Source: Phoronis australis (Eukaryota; Phoronida; Phoronidae). From it: a stretch of DNA of 64,000 nucleotides. The position numbers were made by a program, and so were the translations under genes. The notes under the pieces are model-generated. The model did not search any database, was not told where the DNA came from, and worked only from the letters and a program-made list of their open reading frames with translations. Shown here one piece after another: positions 38,101 through 51,100 of the stretch (the stretch's first letter is position 1; each line of letters starts with the position of its first letter). Location of the stretch: assembly GCA_002633005.1 (NCBI GenBank), contig NMRA01000155.1:305844-369843 (forward strand), written 5' to 3'.

Positions 38101-40747
38101 GCACTCCCGAACAGCCAGATGTAATCTTGGGGAATTTTAAGGCGACATTACCCTTGACCATGTCTCTAAATCTGTGGAATGTCGAATTATGAGATGAAAT
38201 TCATGAATTTCGAGACAGGGTTACACGTATCTGCTTTCGCTCCAGAAGCGAAGATTTCTCAACGCAGCCAAATGTCATCCATCAATTGTTATAATTAGTT
38301 TAAAATTGCCAAATTAGTCAAATCGATGACACCCATGTTTGCTTGTTTCGCTACACCATTAAAGATAAAACGGGCATCACCAAATTGGATTGGTTCGATT
38401 AAAAAGAGGCATAATGATCCGTACTTCAAATAGTACTGAAGACAACATGTAAGCCATCTAGTATAACTAGCCAATCATATCACCAATATACGACGTCGCA
38501 AAAAGTTCGTACCCTTGTTTGGTACTTTGCATAATGAGTTCATAATCGTCGAGCATAGGCACGGAGGACGGAATAACTCGGGTGTTTTCGTATACTCAAA
38601 TTATAAATCTAAGGCAATTCATGTCTTCGAATGTCTGCAAATGGTTAGGTCTAGAGACTACTACAAATCTCGGCTTCACCCTTGCATGTCTCAACAGCCT
38701 TACGCAAGGTCAGTCTTAAATTTTGATCTGCATCATGATCTACGCTTAACTCTTGTTTAAGCCTGTTATCATCATCTCCATTTTGAAAGTTACGTGAGTT
38801 GCAGTTATGATTGGAGTTAGCATATACGTAGACATGATACACTTCCAACGAAAATAACCGAGGTGCTCACGATGACTTAAGGATGTCTAAAATGACGCGA
38901 AGCCACTGAACTATCAACGATTTTGAAACAATATTACACACATGTCAACCTTTATGGAATGTACGTATTCTAATAAGTATTTCATTCAACAAACGTAGTA
39001 CACGGTAGTACAAATAAAGTTATACGGACTCTTTTAGACATTAGAGCTTTATTCAATTACCAAAATGATAATAAAATGTCACGTTCCTACCTAGTTGAGA
39101 GATCTCGTGAACTTATTTCTTTACGTAAGGATGTTTACAGAAGATGATACAGGTTGGGACCAGAGGCAGTCATGCCGATTACATTTCTATGGAGGACGGC
39201 TATATGATAGTGGAACTTGATTGGGTAAATTTTACGTTGATTTTGTCTTTTGTTTCAGCAATGGAGGTGAACTGTATATGTTTATCTTTAACTTTCACGC
39301 CGGCGTCTCCTTCCTTTTAAATAACACAACCCCGGACTTCATATACGGTTCGCATGGTGAAGAGCTAGTGTACGTATTCGGCTACGCGTGTGTGCACATG
39401 CCAGAGCTCGATTCAGTGGTGACACTTTCCAGAATGACTGAAAGCGATATCACCATGTGCCACGCGATGATGGACATGTGGACTAACTTCGCCTACACAG
39501 GGTAAGATGTCAATAGGATTTAAGCTGCTTTTAGAAGCCCCCAAAACATAATAATTCAAGGCCGAATTCGTAATGATTAGTGGCTAAATCAAAAGTTAGT
39601 TTTGCCAGAAACAACCTCACTGATGTTTTCACGGGTATAATTTGTGGATCATAAAAACGAAGCGACTTTTTGAAGGTAACATTAAAATCATCTACATACA
39701 GGCGAAAATCTATAATTCTGTACATGTATAACTTCCAACTCCAATACTAAAGTATTCATAAGATCATCCCGGATAGGAAAATCGAAACAACGTTGTTTCT
39801 AATCTCTCCTCAATTGAGTGCAACAAATTCCATTGCAAGTCAACCAAGCGATCGATAACTCTTCTCATACAACTGTGCATGGGTCCATTTTCTAAGCACA
39901 AGAGGCGGAAAAAAGCTTCGAAAAATATCATGAATTTGGGATTAGCCGACTCTGAACACTCCTGGTAGTCACCTGAGCTATCGGCAAATGAGATGGCGAA
40001 ATGAATTTCATCACAAACTTAAAGTGAATTTTGCACTTAAATATTGGCTTCTGGACTATTGTTACCACAGGACGGAACGGGGCAAACTTCAAACCTCAAG
40101 AGACATGAAATTTTTTTCACCGGTGACGCTGATATTTGTCAGTAGCAAGTCTTAACTCGCTCTCTCTGTGACAGGCTATCGTGTAGTTACCTCCCTTCAA
40201 TTTCAAATTACTTTTAATAAGTTCGTTCCTGTGTATTTCTTATGGATGGCTGCTGGCAAGATTTAGCGCATGCGCAGTAGTACAGATAACAACTTTCTGG
40301 CGATAATGTACTGTAATAATGGCAAGCGGGTGAAATAAAAAATTAAGTTAGGGCTGATGGTGGTTCACAGCAACTTTCAATGGACATTTGTGACCATTAA
40401 ATCCACAAATTCATAATAACTTCCCATTTTTGTTCACAACCTGTATAAAGCAAACATCAACAGTGAAATTACGTATGCTTTCATTGTTTGTACATTTCAG
40501 TCATCCGTTCAAGGGCAGACGACATTTCAATTTGCATTGGCCTCAATACAAGATGGATATGCCTTATGCCTTCAATCTCAATGAAAATCTGACCATGTCA
40601 TCTGGCGACGACCTGATAATTACACCCCATGGTAATCCGGAGTTGCTCCGTCCCAAGAAAATCCAGTTTTGGAATAAGTTAGTCCCCGAACTTAAGAAAA
40701 TCGACACGCCTATGCCGTGTAATGAGACAACTACTCGAATGCCCTAG
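29938..40747 (+). CDS. Gene 2: secreted tandem two-domain carboxylesterase-like protein (pseudoesterase-esterase), 7 exons, 1104 aa
   Basis: Exons are 29938-31367, 31981-32270, 33556-33796, 35668-35819, 36300-37011, 39259-39501 and 40501-40747. All splice sites are GT-AG, and every exon has the same length and phase as in gene 1. Translation starts with a signal peptide (hydrophobic residues 3-19, then ENVVVN). Domain 1 is the Gly-Gly-Gly pseudoesterase. Domain 2 has a full Ser-Glu-His triad and a normal HGGG loop, so this copy looks enzymatically competent. The tail ends MPCNETTTRMP with no anchor. It lies 14 kb after gene 1 and 5.5 kb before gene 3 in the same orientation. Introns 2 and 5 are visibly related to those of gene 1, so whole genes were duplicated, not just exons. 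The substrate is unknown; type-B carboxylesterases hydrolyse carboxylic esters, lipids or choline esters. Confidence 0.9.
35132..35381. mobile_element. MITE-like element, copy A, intron 3 of gene 2
   Basis: About 250 bases closely match 44024-44261. The ends are inverted relatives of each other (GGGGTCCGTTCCC...ACTGAC against the reverse complement of GTCAGTTTCTTGGTACAGG). The interior is rich in CTTAAGTCAAA and TTAAGTTT words and has no coding capacity. Confidence 0.6.
38026..38185. repeat. Dispersed repeat, copy A, intron 5 of gene 2
   Basis: Starts GGGGCAGGTCCAGGATTTTT and contains GCCAGGACAGAGTATTGGCT. It matches 53437-53592 along its whole length, with its end CTCTAAATCTG corresponding to CTCTAAATCCGCCACTG in the better-preserved copy. 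Confidence 0.55.
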
Positions 40748-41404
40748 TTGAAATGGATCTACATGCATTTACATAAGTAAACACGCACTAAAAGCATAAT
40801 CTTTACCCATGCAGAGAGACACTTATCTATCTGATCGGTACAGGTCTCCTTTGGAGAAGAAGGAATTGGAGAAAGTGAAGTGTGGTGTTCTTTGTTGCAA
40901 CCCTAAAGCGTTCCTACAACGGATTTTTTTATGTTCAAGTTTTGAGACCGTGTGTCACTGCAGACTGCCATGCTATGTTATTCTGACTTACGCGTACGAA
41001 TACGTTTGTTACCTGCCTTGTAAGCAGACCTGTTACTGTGTAGTTCTTGCACCAGATGTCGATTTCTGTAATTATTTATTTTCCTGCCGTCTTTTACGAA
41101 TGTTAGTCCACAAACGTTTATAGAGGTGAAACGTCTACTGTACGTAGTTATTCAACAGGTTTTGGTTGGAATTGGGCGATATCGGCATAAGTTCTTGCGT
41201 TTATTGATATAAATGTACATTTTCATTCGTTAGTTTTCTCCCGTTCTGTGCGTGTATTTAACGTTTTGAACGCTTGCTAATGTATGCTCTTTGCCCGACG
41301 TCATAGTTTGGCCATTGTCCGGGAAATTGGCTTGTTTTCTACATGGTGGCATGTTGTAACGTGTTCAGTTGACCTACTACTACTGTCACTTGTATACTGC
41401 CGAA

Positions 41405-41410
41405 AATAAA
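41405..41410 (+). terminator. Candidate polyadenylation signal of gene 2
   Basis: An AATAAA lies 658 bases after the stop codon. The open frame at 40809-41123 falls inside this inferred 3' UTR, is Cys-rich by chance composition and is not supported as a gene. Confidence 0.35.
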
Positions 41411-43740
41411 AAAGTAAAGCACACCGAGCCTTTTTTGTTTTGCTTCAACACCGTGTATAATAATATTTTATGACAAAATATAATTAAGCAAACAAATTTT
41501 TAGGAAACAATTGAGGAGTTTTGAATTTTAAAGAAAAAGTTAATGAGTTTTTGATCTCCCGCTACGTGATATCGTCAGTGAAAGACGTTTATCAGTTGAC
41601 AGCAAGCACGCTATGGTGGGTCGTACTGATTTTGTAAGTTAGGAAGACTTAAAGAGCGATTTGGACGAGTTATTGTGAAGACAGGTTTGGAGATGGGGGT
41701 GAATGCGACACTCAGGCCGTAGGTAATGAGTTAGACCTCGCCGTATCGGCAGACTTTGCGTTTTGAGGCCGCACGAACTCAATCGACCATCCCGCACCGG
41801 CGTCTTCGGCAAGTAAAGCCGATATTCGGCGCTCATTCAGTCTACCGACAGCCCTGCTTCAGATGGGTAATTTATTAAATTTTTCGAACCACGCTATTAT
41901 CTAAGCACAATTCTTCAGAATTGGTTGGGCACAGCGTGGCCCCCCAGCTTGCTCAATCGTGTCCCACGCACGAAACTGTGCCATTTCTAAGAGACCTTAT
42001 AGGGTCTTTTGAAAAGGCAAAAACTGAAATGTTGCCTGTCCAAGTACTATAACTGTATTCACCGAACATTGTTTTACAATACCCAGTCGAACTCGGCTTT
42101 CGAAATTACTTCGGCTGGCGGCTGGTGTAGAACAACACAATAATGTAGCCACTGATGACGTAGCCAAAAAAAAAAAATTGTTTAGTTTTTGCGTTCATTT
42201 CTTTATTAAAAGTGCACAAATTGAAGAAGAAATGCTTAAATTATCGTGCCATTTTTTAATAACCGAATTAAAGCATTTATGACTGTAGTATGAGGAGCAA
42301 ATAAGTGTTAACTGCGTAAGTCAACACTTGCGTGTAAAGCCAACACTTGAGTACTGTCTCCAGCCGACTAGAGCGAAGTCTTTCGTGAAAATGGCTTACG
42401 AAGGCAATACAAATATAAATTCCTGCGTGTTTCAGCAAATTGTGGTCTCAAGGGAATTAATTTACCAAATCATCAGTAAGCCACATTTCTGGCCATTTTG
42501 GGGAGCAATTTAATTTTAAAGTAAACAGTCTATGTTAAGACCTGTACATTCCCTTGTACATGTAATTAGAGTGTTAAATTTAGCTATTTCTGCAATTTGG
42601 ACATGGAATATAACTTGTTTAAAACCACTGAAACAAGATGTCCACAGTGCGTGATACCACAAGCAGTATTACCATAGAATGCATTAACTACTAAAACAAA
42701 AACTGTTTATTATTTTGTTCACATTAAAACGTTAAATTATAAGTTTGTGAACGTTGCCTGGTGGTGAAATTTGAAAATGAATACTAGAAACCGTTTATAC
42801 TGTTGTTGCCATTTAATTCAAGAACACATCTAAAAATCTGCCATTGACGTAATTGGGAAGAACGTGTTTTGATAACAACATCATTAAACACAAGATGGCG
42901 CTAAAGATTCACTATTTTGATTACAGATCTTTCATAGTTTATTAAGGAAAGTGTTACGAGCAATTTTAGAAAATTAGCCCAAAATTTTCACAACAAAGTC
43001 TAGTCAAATTAAGCAGAAAATGACTCTTGTGGTTTTGACCTGTCCAACAGAACATACTCAACATTTAGAATGTTTCGACTGATTGTTGATTTGACGTTGT
43101 TTTAAGGTTCTATAGGATCATTAACATACTAATTTTGTCCAGATTTGGACTATCTTACCTTAGAAATGGCAAGTCAGGTTCACGCAAAACTTCAGTCACG
43201 TTTAAGATTTGCTTTTAAGGTGTTCACTTTTACGTGAGGTGCTATTGAATTAAACGAATACAAACCCATTATTTAGAAAGTTTTAACAGCTATTGAACAT
43301 TTACATCACTTAAAAATTGGACGTGTCATTGGTCCTGTTGTTTTGCTCTACAGGTACCTTTCCTATTTGCTAAATGTTCGTAAAATGCAAGCTCACTTGA
43401 CCTAACTAGTGGCAGATTGGTATAAAATCAAATATCAAATTCTACGGGTTTTCTACTCTCAGAAAATGCTTACTTTTGCTAAGTTAAACTCTATGGTAAA
43501 GGTAAAAACTTTTCCTACGTAATCTTAAGGAAAACATGTTTTCTAAAAGAACAGATTGCAGTGCAAACACTACATGAAAACATAGGTCATCCCTAAATAT
43601 ACAGCCTCCATTTCACTGACGGTGTCCCATTGCCTGCACGAGGATACCTGTCTGGATGTCTATCCACCGCCATGTCCCCTCGGCCGCATCTCCCTCCCCC
43701 CCTCAAAACCGATGTTCGTCAAGACTGACAATTCCTCTGC
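41411..43740. other. Intergenic stretch without a recognisable gene
   Basis: AT-rich with only short unrelated frames. Poly-A/T runs occur near 42164-42178. No RNA gene or element is recognised. Confidence 0.35.
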
Positions 43741-43743
43741 AAA

Positions 43744-43870
43744 TACATACATACCCATGCATACATAAATACATACATACATACATACATACAAAAATAC
43801 ATACATACATACATACATATATACATTCATTCATACATACATAAATACGTAGATATATGCATACATTCAT
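43744..43870. repeat. (CATA)n microsatellite, imperfect
   Basis: Runs of CATA/TACA with interruptions (AAAT, TTCA, TAGA). This produces the low-complexity open frame at 43656-43844, which is not a gene. Confidence 0.9.
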
Positions 43871-44023
43871 GTATGTATTAATCTAATGTATATGTATGTT
43901 TGTATTCATGTAATATTCAAAAAGTGACAAAATTTTAAATTTTGACGTTTTAGTTTTTTGCTACTTCGTCTTCTCGAGCTATTCGAGAAAAACGATTTTG
44001 TTTTGTTGCTACCGTGATCTGAT

Positions 44024-44261
44024 ACCCCGTTCCAACAATACTGGCTTAGTTAAAGACAAATCTTAAATTTTAGTAAATTTTAAAATAAAAGTTAGATTTG
44101 TCTCTTAACCAATTCAAGAAAGAGATCTTAAGTTTGACTTAAGTGTATGATCTAAATTTTGTCTTAATTATGACTAACTTTCCAAATGCGGAAATTTCAA
44201 AGTTTGGAATCTTAGACTTAAGTCAAAAATGAACTTAAGTCAGTTTCTTGGAACAGGCCCC
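44024..44261. mobile_element. MITE-like element, copy B, between genes 2 and 3
   Basis: The second copy of the element at 35132-35381, in the same orientation. The ends CCCCGTTCCAACAATACTGG and CAGTTTCTTGGAACAGGCCC are inverted relatives. Having two copies helps to fix the boundaries. Confidence 0.6.
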
Positions 44262-46060
44262 TGTTCCACATCTCACTAAATACGTGGCCACTTGGCCAAC
44301 AAAACCGACTATATGAGCAACAAATACTTAAAATTTTAATGAAACCTACAACTAAGTAACAATTTTAAATTTCCTGGCATTTGTGGATGATTCAGCCCTT
44401 TGTATTTCCGACGCATACCAGATTCACACTCTATAATTGTACACTGCATGTAACTCGTGAAAATGTGGGTATAATTTACGGGGTTTTAGCAATTGCTTAA
44501 GACTGATTGTTTTAAAGAAAAGGAATACACGAAACTTTACTTAGTTTTTGTGTTTGCTCATACACGTCTTTTTTCTAAAAAATAAATCTATTACAGCTTG
44601 ATGACGTATTCAAATTGATTTGCTTAAAAGTCTACAAGGTTAAAAAGAATTTCTGTTCTTCTGATTCAATGGCAGTAATTTAATCAAGCCAAGTCAGTTG
44701 TCTAGAAATACAGTGCTCTACACTTAGCTTCACGCGTTTTGACGATTTGACCAAAATCCAAGGTCGTCAAACGAAATTTGAGGACGCCAAAACTAACGTA
44801 GAAATCGTCGAGCGAAATAGGTCGTGCCGTTCTCAGAAACTTACGAATACCTCTTCAGTGAAAAGTGTGTACCATTCACCGTCTAGCCTAACTCAATTCC
44901 TCTTGCTAACAAAGATAGAACGCAGACGATCGCATTCGCAGGAGGCGCATGTTTCACCGATTTTGCCGATCAATTCCGACTTCCTTCTGTTTACTTAGTG
45001 TTGTAGTTTGAGTGCGTGTTTGGTGTGTGTTGACTGTCTTGGTGTTAAATGCATTGATTTCACGAACTAAACGGAACAGTTGGAAACCAAAGGTAAACAA
45101 TCTCTCAAACCTATTTGTAACGTAATGTTTGGAAGTCAACACAAAAACTTTGAAATGAATTTCTAGGGGAATTATTGTCTGATATTAATACTTGTAGTAG
45201 CGACTTCGTGCCGACTTGGAATAAATTTCGAAAAGTGGGACAGTCTGCCAAGAGTGGAATAATGCACGCTTTCAGTAACACAAAGTATTGGAATGGATTC
45301 TCTTACAAATTTTCATTTTTAAAATTCATTTCACATATAACGTTACAACTCGAAATTGAATTAACAAAAAAGAATCTGGGCAACGGGTAAACATTGCTCA
45401 AAGGACTTAAAGGAACAACTGAAAACAGTAATAGTATATACCTGCACATTCACACATGCGCGCACGTACACGCACCATTAGCTACTCAAATGAATACATG
45501 TGTAGTTTTTTTCACACGTACAGGCCGGGGACAGATTTTTTGTTTGTATTTGAAATACAAACACTCAGAAACCAAATGACTTTTTTCACTAAAATATTGT
45601 AACACAATTTCAATAACCAAATATATCTCGTTGAGAAACTCCATGTAGATAGACAGGTTGTCGAAAGTGGCTGAAGCTGATTAGATATCATTCCAGGCAC
45701 ACAGCCACGGCAACACAAGTATGACCAGTGTATATGTGTTTGTTGACTAATTTTGCGGAGAATTCACTGGCTATCTTTATAAGCGTGCCTTCGAAAAAAC
45801 GAGACAAAATGAGAATGAAACAACGAAATGAGGCTTGATATGACAACTGCGGTACTCGATAAAAACTCAGTCGAGTAGGCAGCTGAAAATTCATTCGCTG
45901 CTGATCCCTTGAAATCTCGAAGTCGTAAGCTCTAATAATAGAATACGTAAGTCACACCGATCAGTCTACTTATTTGATGCGAAATTCCAAATAAGGAGAC
46001 GAATGCATAGGGAACAATGATGGTATTATCGACTTATACCGAAAAACGTGGGACGAGTGC
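44262..46060. other. Intergenic stretch without a recognisable gene
   Basis: Short frames at 44747-44998 and 45175-45390 have no known domains and no support. Nothing else stands out before the gene 3 promoter block. Confidence 0.35.
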
Positions 46061-46081
46061 AGGGTTTGTTTGAGATGTCAT

Positions 46082-46104
46082 CTTGAGTAAACAAAACGGG
46101 TTAA
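46082..46104 (+). promoter_or_regulatory. Conserved upstream block of gene 3
   Basis: CTTGAGTAAACAAAACGGG lies 133 bases before the ATG at 46215, inside a longer block shared with gene 2 (TTTGAGATGTCATCTTGAG, from about 46068). GTAAACAAA is a good forkhead-type site. A TATA-like TTATATAGA follows at about 46162, some 50 bases before the start codon. Confidence 0.45.
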
Positions 46105-46214
46105 CATATTTCGCAACCGCACTAAATCCGTTTAAGGTAAGCGAAGTGGGGATTGCCCACGTTATATAGAGACCAGCGAGAAGGCACTACTACTATTGTA
46201 AACAAATGTTTAAG

Positions 46215-48180
46215 ATGAGAAATTTGCTGTTTACGGTATGTTGTGCGGTCTTCTGGGGTGGGGTGTTAAGCACCGACTCAGTAGTGAACGTAAAGGGTGG
46301 AAAATTGAAAGGCGACTGGTCTCAAACGGATGGAGTAACTCGATTTTTGGGCATTCCTTATGCTTTACCACCGGTTGGCGAGCGTAGATTTGCACCTCCC
46401 CAGATGATGGAGAGTTGGAGTACTGAGAAAGAGTGCCTTGCCTACAAGCCTTCATGTCCTCAACCATTGGACATGTTCCAGGATTCGAGAACTGGTTATT
46501 TGAAGGTGTACAACCTTTCCTTTGACCTACCACAGACCAATGAAGATTGCTTGTACTTAAACGTGTTTGTTCCTGGCGAGGTTCAGGGTAACAAATCTTT
46601 GCCAGTTATGGTTCATTTCCAAGATGGCGGCTTCCAAGTAGCACTTTCTGATGTGTTCAATGGCTCCAGCCTTGCACGCGAAGGTGACGTTATAGTTGTA
46701 ACTTTTACTTCAAGACTCGGTGCTCTTGGTTTCTATGGAGGGCACAACTTGGGACTTTGGGACCAGATCAAAGTTTTGAAGTGGATACATCACAACATCG
46801 GCGCGTTCGGTGGTGATGCAAACAGAGTGACTTTGTTTGGAGTTGGATCAGGTGCATACGCAGTTGGTCTCCATGTTCTATCCGCGGAGAGTAGAGGGTT
46901 GTTCAAAAGGGCAATATCTCAAGGTACATCTGCTTACGATATGACCTTATTGAACTCAAATCCATCAGCTGCAAATGGTGCTTTCAACAAAGCAGTAATG
47001 TGTGAACACAAGGAAATGGGAGAACAGATGAAATGTTTAAGATCGCTGAAGGTTGAGGACATTATTTCTGTGCAAGTAAATCTTTCACAGCAGTATTTGA
47101 ATTTCATGCCGGCAGTTGATGGACAAATACTACAAGACAGTCCAGTGAAAATATTGGAAACAATGAAATTCAACAAGGTCGATTATATGTTAGGTGTCAA
47201 CAGTAACGGGGGATCTGCTGCTGTTTTTGACTTCTTTGCCCGTCTAAATACGGGTGCTGACGAAGATTATTTCAAGGCGTTCATAGATGGTGCTGCTTAT
47301 ATAGCGTCTACTACAAACTTTGCCGCCGTGAAGGCGGCTCTGTCGTATGAATACGCACCGATGATGAAAGAAAGTATGAACAACAAGCAGTGGTTTCAGA
47401 AAATATTGGACTTCTCTAGAGATGGATACTTAAGTCAAATCAGAGGAGCGCAGATGATGCACGCCGGTGCTGGGTTGCACGTTTACGCCTACTATTTCGA
47501 TCAGTCTCCGCCAGTTTCAAATGGCGTCCCAGTCGACGTGTTGGGTGTACCGGCGGGTGTGGAAGAGTTGTTTCTATTTGGAGGTGTGCGCCATGAGTTC
47601 AGTAAACGACTGATGAAAACGTGGGCAAGTTTTGCTAAAACAGGGTGAGTACATTTTGTAACTTAACCGTACTGCAGTCTCTAGCTCTATGTAAAAACTC
47701 ATGCTTCTGCTGACTGATCAGAAGATTTTTAATAGTCACCATTGTTCTGATTTAGGCGTCGACAAGTCGCAAGAAAAAACTAGTCTTAGAGTTCTTCTTT
47801 CCCAACTGATCATTTATGTCCAAAGGAAAATTGTGTTTGGCGACAAGTAGGTACGTCTTTGTCCCTATGCTCATTGTTGCCAATTTTGTTTATATTTTAA
47901 TGCTCGAGCAACTTCTCTAGAGAATGTTTTAAATGACTGTTAAAAATCAACAGTTACGTGACAGCGGATGAAATAGTGACTGATTAAGTTATTGGTTTTC
48001 AGCAAGCCAACTTTAGAACTTAGTGACGGCACCACGTTACACTGGCCAAACTTTAACGCGACGCACCAGAAAACAGCACTTCTGCGGGCTGACGTCACAA
48101 AGGCAAACGCTGTGATGGATTCCTTGCCAGACGATTTGGAACGAAAGGTTTCTTTCTGGCTTCAATTTCTACCCCAAATT
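46215..48180 (+). other. Gene 3, domain 1: catalytically dead carboxylesterase-like domain
   Basis: It has the same three glycines as the paralogs: Gly211 in GVGSG (codon 46845-46847), Gly332 in NSNGG (codon 47208-47210) and Gly448 in PAGVEEL (codon 47556-47558), plus HFQDGG. The state was therefore fixed before the three genes separated. There is no stop or frameshift across 1430 bases. Confidence 0.86.
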
Positions 48181-51100
48181 ACAGCTCAGAGCCACGAATG
48201 CCGCAACGACACATCGTCCACAATGGAGCACGAACACCCTATGGTTAAACTTAAGCAAGGTCATGTTCTTGGACGAACCAGGATGAGCGCAGGTAATTTA
48301 TATTTTAAGTTTACGTTGAGTAAAAATCTGCATCATTTAATGTGGCATAGAACGCGAAAAGCATACTAAGTTGCATTATTCAAAGTGATTCTCTGTCCCG
48401 GAAACAGAAGTTGCGCTGTTCACTAGACATTTTTACTGCTTGTTCGTAAAGATTGTGCATCTCAGTTGATGTCTAATGTCTTTCCTTCAGTTTCGAATTT
48501 CAGCTGCTCGTCACTTCGTTTATTTTTCTCCCACAAAGCAAAGTACGTCTCTTAAGTTTTGTGTGGCATGACCTAGGAAATCTTAAACTATGTTAAAACA
48601 TAGTTTTGCGAAATGATTTTAGTTACCGTGAATTTCCGTAGATAAGCCCATGGGCGTGTATTCGGAAACTGAAAATTTTCAGGCGTTTTAGCAACACCAA
48701 ATAAACGCCCGGGATATTATTTGGAAAAGAGGAGTGTAAACGGAAACCATAGTTTTGCTGACTTGACACTCTTTTACTTAAAACTAAGTTTTTAGTTTTT
48801 TGTAAACAAATTCATAGTTCAACAACGCCTCGTTCGTTTTCATAAAAATGATAAATGCTCCACGAAACTGAATTTGTGACAAAAATTTGACGCTGAGTGG
48901 GCTTTTAAGAGGAAATTTTCCAACTAAAGGTTCCACTGTGTGGATTCTTGACACCACAAGTTGTAACACCAAATAAACGCCCACGGGCGTGTATTCGGTA
49001 TAATTTACCAAATAAGCTCCCGTGTGCGTTTCATCGGGTGGGCTTATCTTCGGAAAACTCCGGTATGCACCATTTTATAAGCCTAAACTTTGAGACGATA
49101 GCTTTGCTTTTGGATGTCAATGTCTCCACAACGTTGCTCATTTTTGAAAAATAATGTCTCGGTACCAACTCCCTAATTCAGCCAAGCGTTATCAAAAATG
49201 AATTGAAATAGCAACTGCTCTCAATTCTTTGAACCCAAAATGTTCTGTTGTAAATTGTCATTTCGTACAGCACACCACCATAGTAAGTTATAACATGTCT
49301 AACTTTTAGTAATTTAGAGAATTCTTAACCAATATCGTATGATGCTCAGCCGCATTTGAACTTTTAGTTTTTTCCTTCCTAATTCTCCTCTAGCGGCAGC
49401 ATCTTAAACATTTAAACCAAGTCCTAACAAGTACATGTACTTACAAAATCTGATGTTAAAAAATTCACTATACAATTTCCCTGTAAGAAACTGATTCGTG
49501 AGTGACATGCATGCCCACCCCCTCTTCATAACCGGGAACACTGTGCAGAGTTGGCGTGCGGCGTAAGCAGGTACTGAGAATCGTTCTTGGCGATGTTTAT
49601 TATTAGGCTCATCATGTTTTGTATGATTCGCGTACTTGTTACGCAGTCAATGCCAAATGAATCTCCAGGGTTCGCATAGTAAGCAAGCTACACACTATGT
49701 TGGCACAGTGATCAAACAATGATTTCGACTAATGCACCGTGTTCTCGAAAGTTAGCTGACTCTCCAAGACAAATGTTCCAGGCTCTGACAGTTTATCTAA
49801 GCCCTGTTACCACAAGTGATTAAGTATTCTGACAAGCAACGGTTATCATAAGCTAACAATCTCCAATCCCGTTAATCACAGTTCAAATTTGTACGTCTCC
49901 ACCCTGTAACCAACAAAGTAGTTTGTTCTCAGGAAAACATATTTCCACAGAGGCAGGACATCCGTGGGAAATTTAAAGCTAAATAAGTTTGATCAAGTGT
50001 TTTGGTCGCTCGAAGCCTTGCTTGACCTTGCTCCTCGTAACGCAACCTAGGCTGCACGGGACCCGTTTCAAGAAACTTCAGTTTCGGCTTAGGCAAAAAC
50101 CTTGAAAGTATTCCAACGACTTTCGTATCGCACATTCAACTGTTGGGACTTTCTGACGAAGGCTTTTTTATAGTTAGGTCGTTCCTACCTTTCTTGTCGG
50201 TCGCACAATGTTGCGGGCCGCATTTTGGAAGGTAGACCTACAACATTCAATCACAGAGTGTGATTTTAATGCCTCAAGACCTATTGATTTTGGCTTAAAT
50301 CAGTTTTAAGATATAGCTATGTGCGCTCATTTTTCAACAACTGAAAGCTCAAAAATTGAATATATGCTCCAGGGTTTTGGATCGTTGCTTTGTGTTTTAT
50401 TGGTGCAAAACGATAAGGCCAATCGAGAAAAACAAACCACGAGACACGCAGTCATGACGCGATGACGTCACAGGTAAATTTAGCACCTTCCACTGCTACT
50501 TAGTTATACTGTAGCCTGGACTGTGCAGCACTGAAGTAAGTGAGGGTTATAGCCCCATATGATGCGCCGCCCATGGCCCAACACTGAAATATGTGGATAT
50601 TACCCCCCCCCCTCCCAGCCCCTATGTCGCTCTACCCATGTGTAGATAGAAAAATTGAAGATGTGATTATCTGTATAGTACATCTCCAAAAGACTCAATT
50701 TTAAATTCAATATTGTTGCTCCTTCAATTGCGTGCAATTCTTTGAACACATGAACATTCCGTATATCTTTCCCGTGTGTGATGCACACGGTGGGCCCATA
50801 TCAGCACTGTCACTTCGTGTTACCCTAGTTCGAGCTAACCTAAGATCGCGTCTTCAAACCGGCCCGTATACTTACATGTACCTCCCCTGGACCGACGGCG
50901 TCGCCACTATCGTTTACCATTAATGTCGAAGGCAACCCTTTTCCATGTCATTTTTAGCAAAAATAAGATGTGTTTATGATCTCAGACATATTTTTCCTTA
51001 ATTACAGCTTATTGCAATTTAATTAATTACTCGTCCTCTACTCCGGATGTGACGTTTTGGGAGGCAAAAATTTCGCGCCAATTTCTTTTCGTATAGTATG

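Larger units (their letters stand above)
32210..40747 (+). other. Gene 2, domain 2: active-type carboxylesterase domain
   Basis: It starts in exon 2 (VHLKQGHVLGR) and covers exons 3-7. Catalytic residues are Ser745 (GESAG, codon 36419-36421), Glu868 (RHEG, codon 36788-36790) and His974 (SHGEEL, codon 39353-39355). The oxyanion loop His-Gly-Gly-Gly ends at codon 35708-35710. Cys residues of the usual disulfide loops (CPQ to EDC, and LNC to NCL) are present. No inactivating change is visible. Confidence 0.88.

Noticed and set aside
40809-41123. Cys-rich 104-codon frame after gene 2
   Set aside because: It lies in the inferred 3' UTR between the stop and the AATAAA. The related region after gene 1 is not open in this frame.
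43656-43844. 62-codon frame of His/Thr/Tyr/Ile repeats
   Set aside because: It is a translation of the CATA microsatellite.
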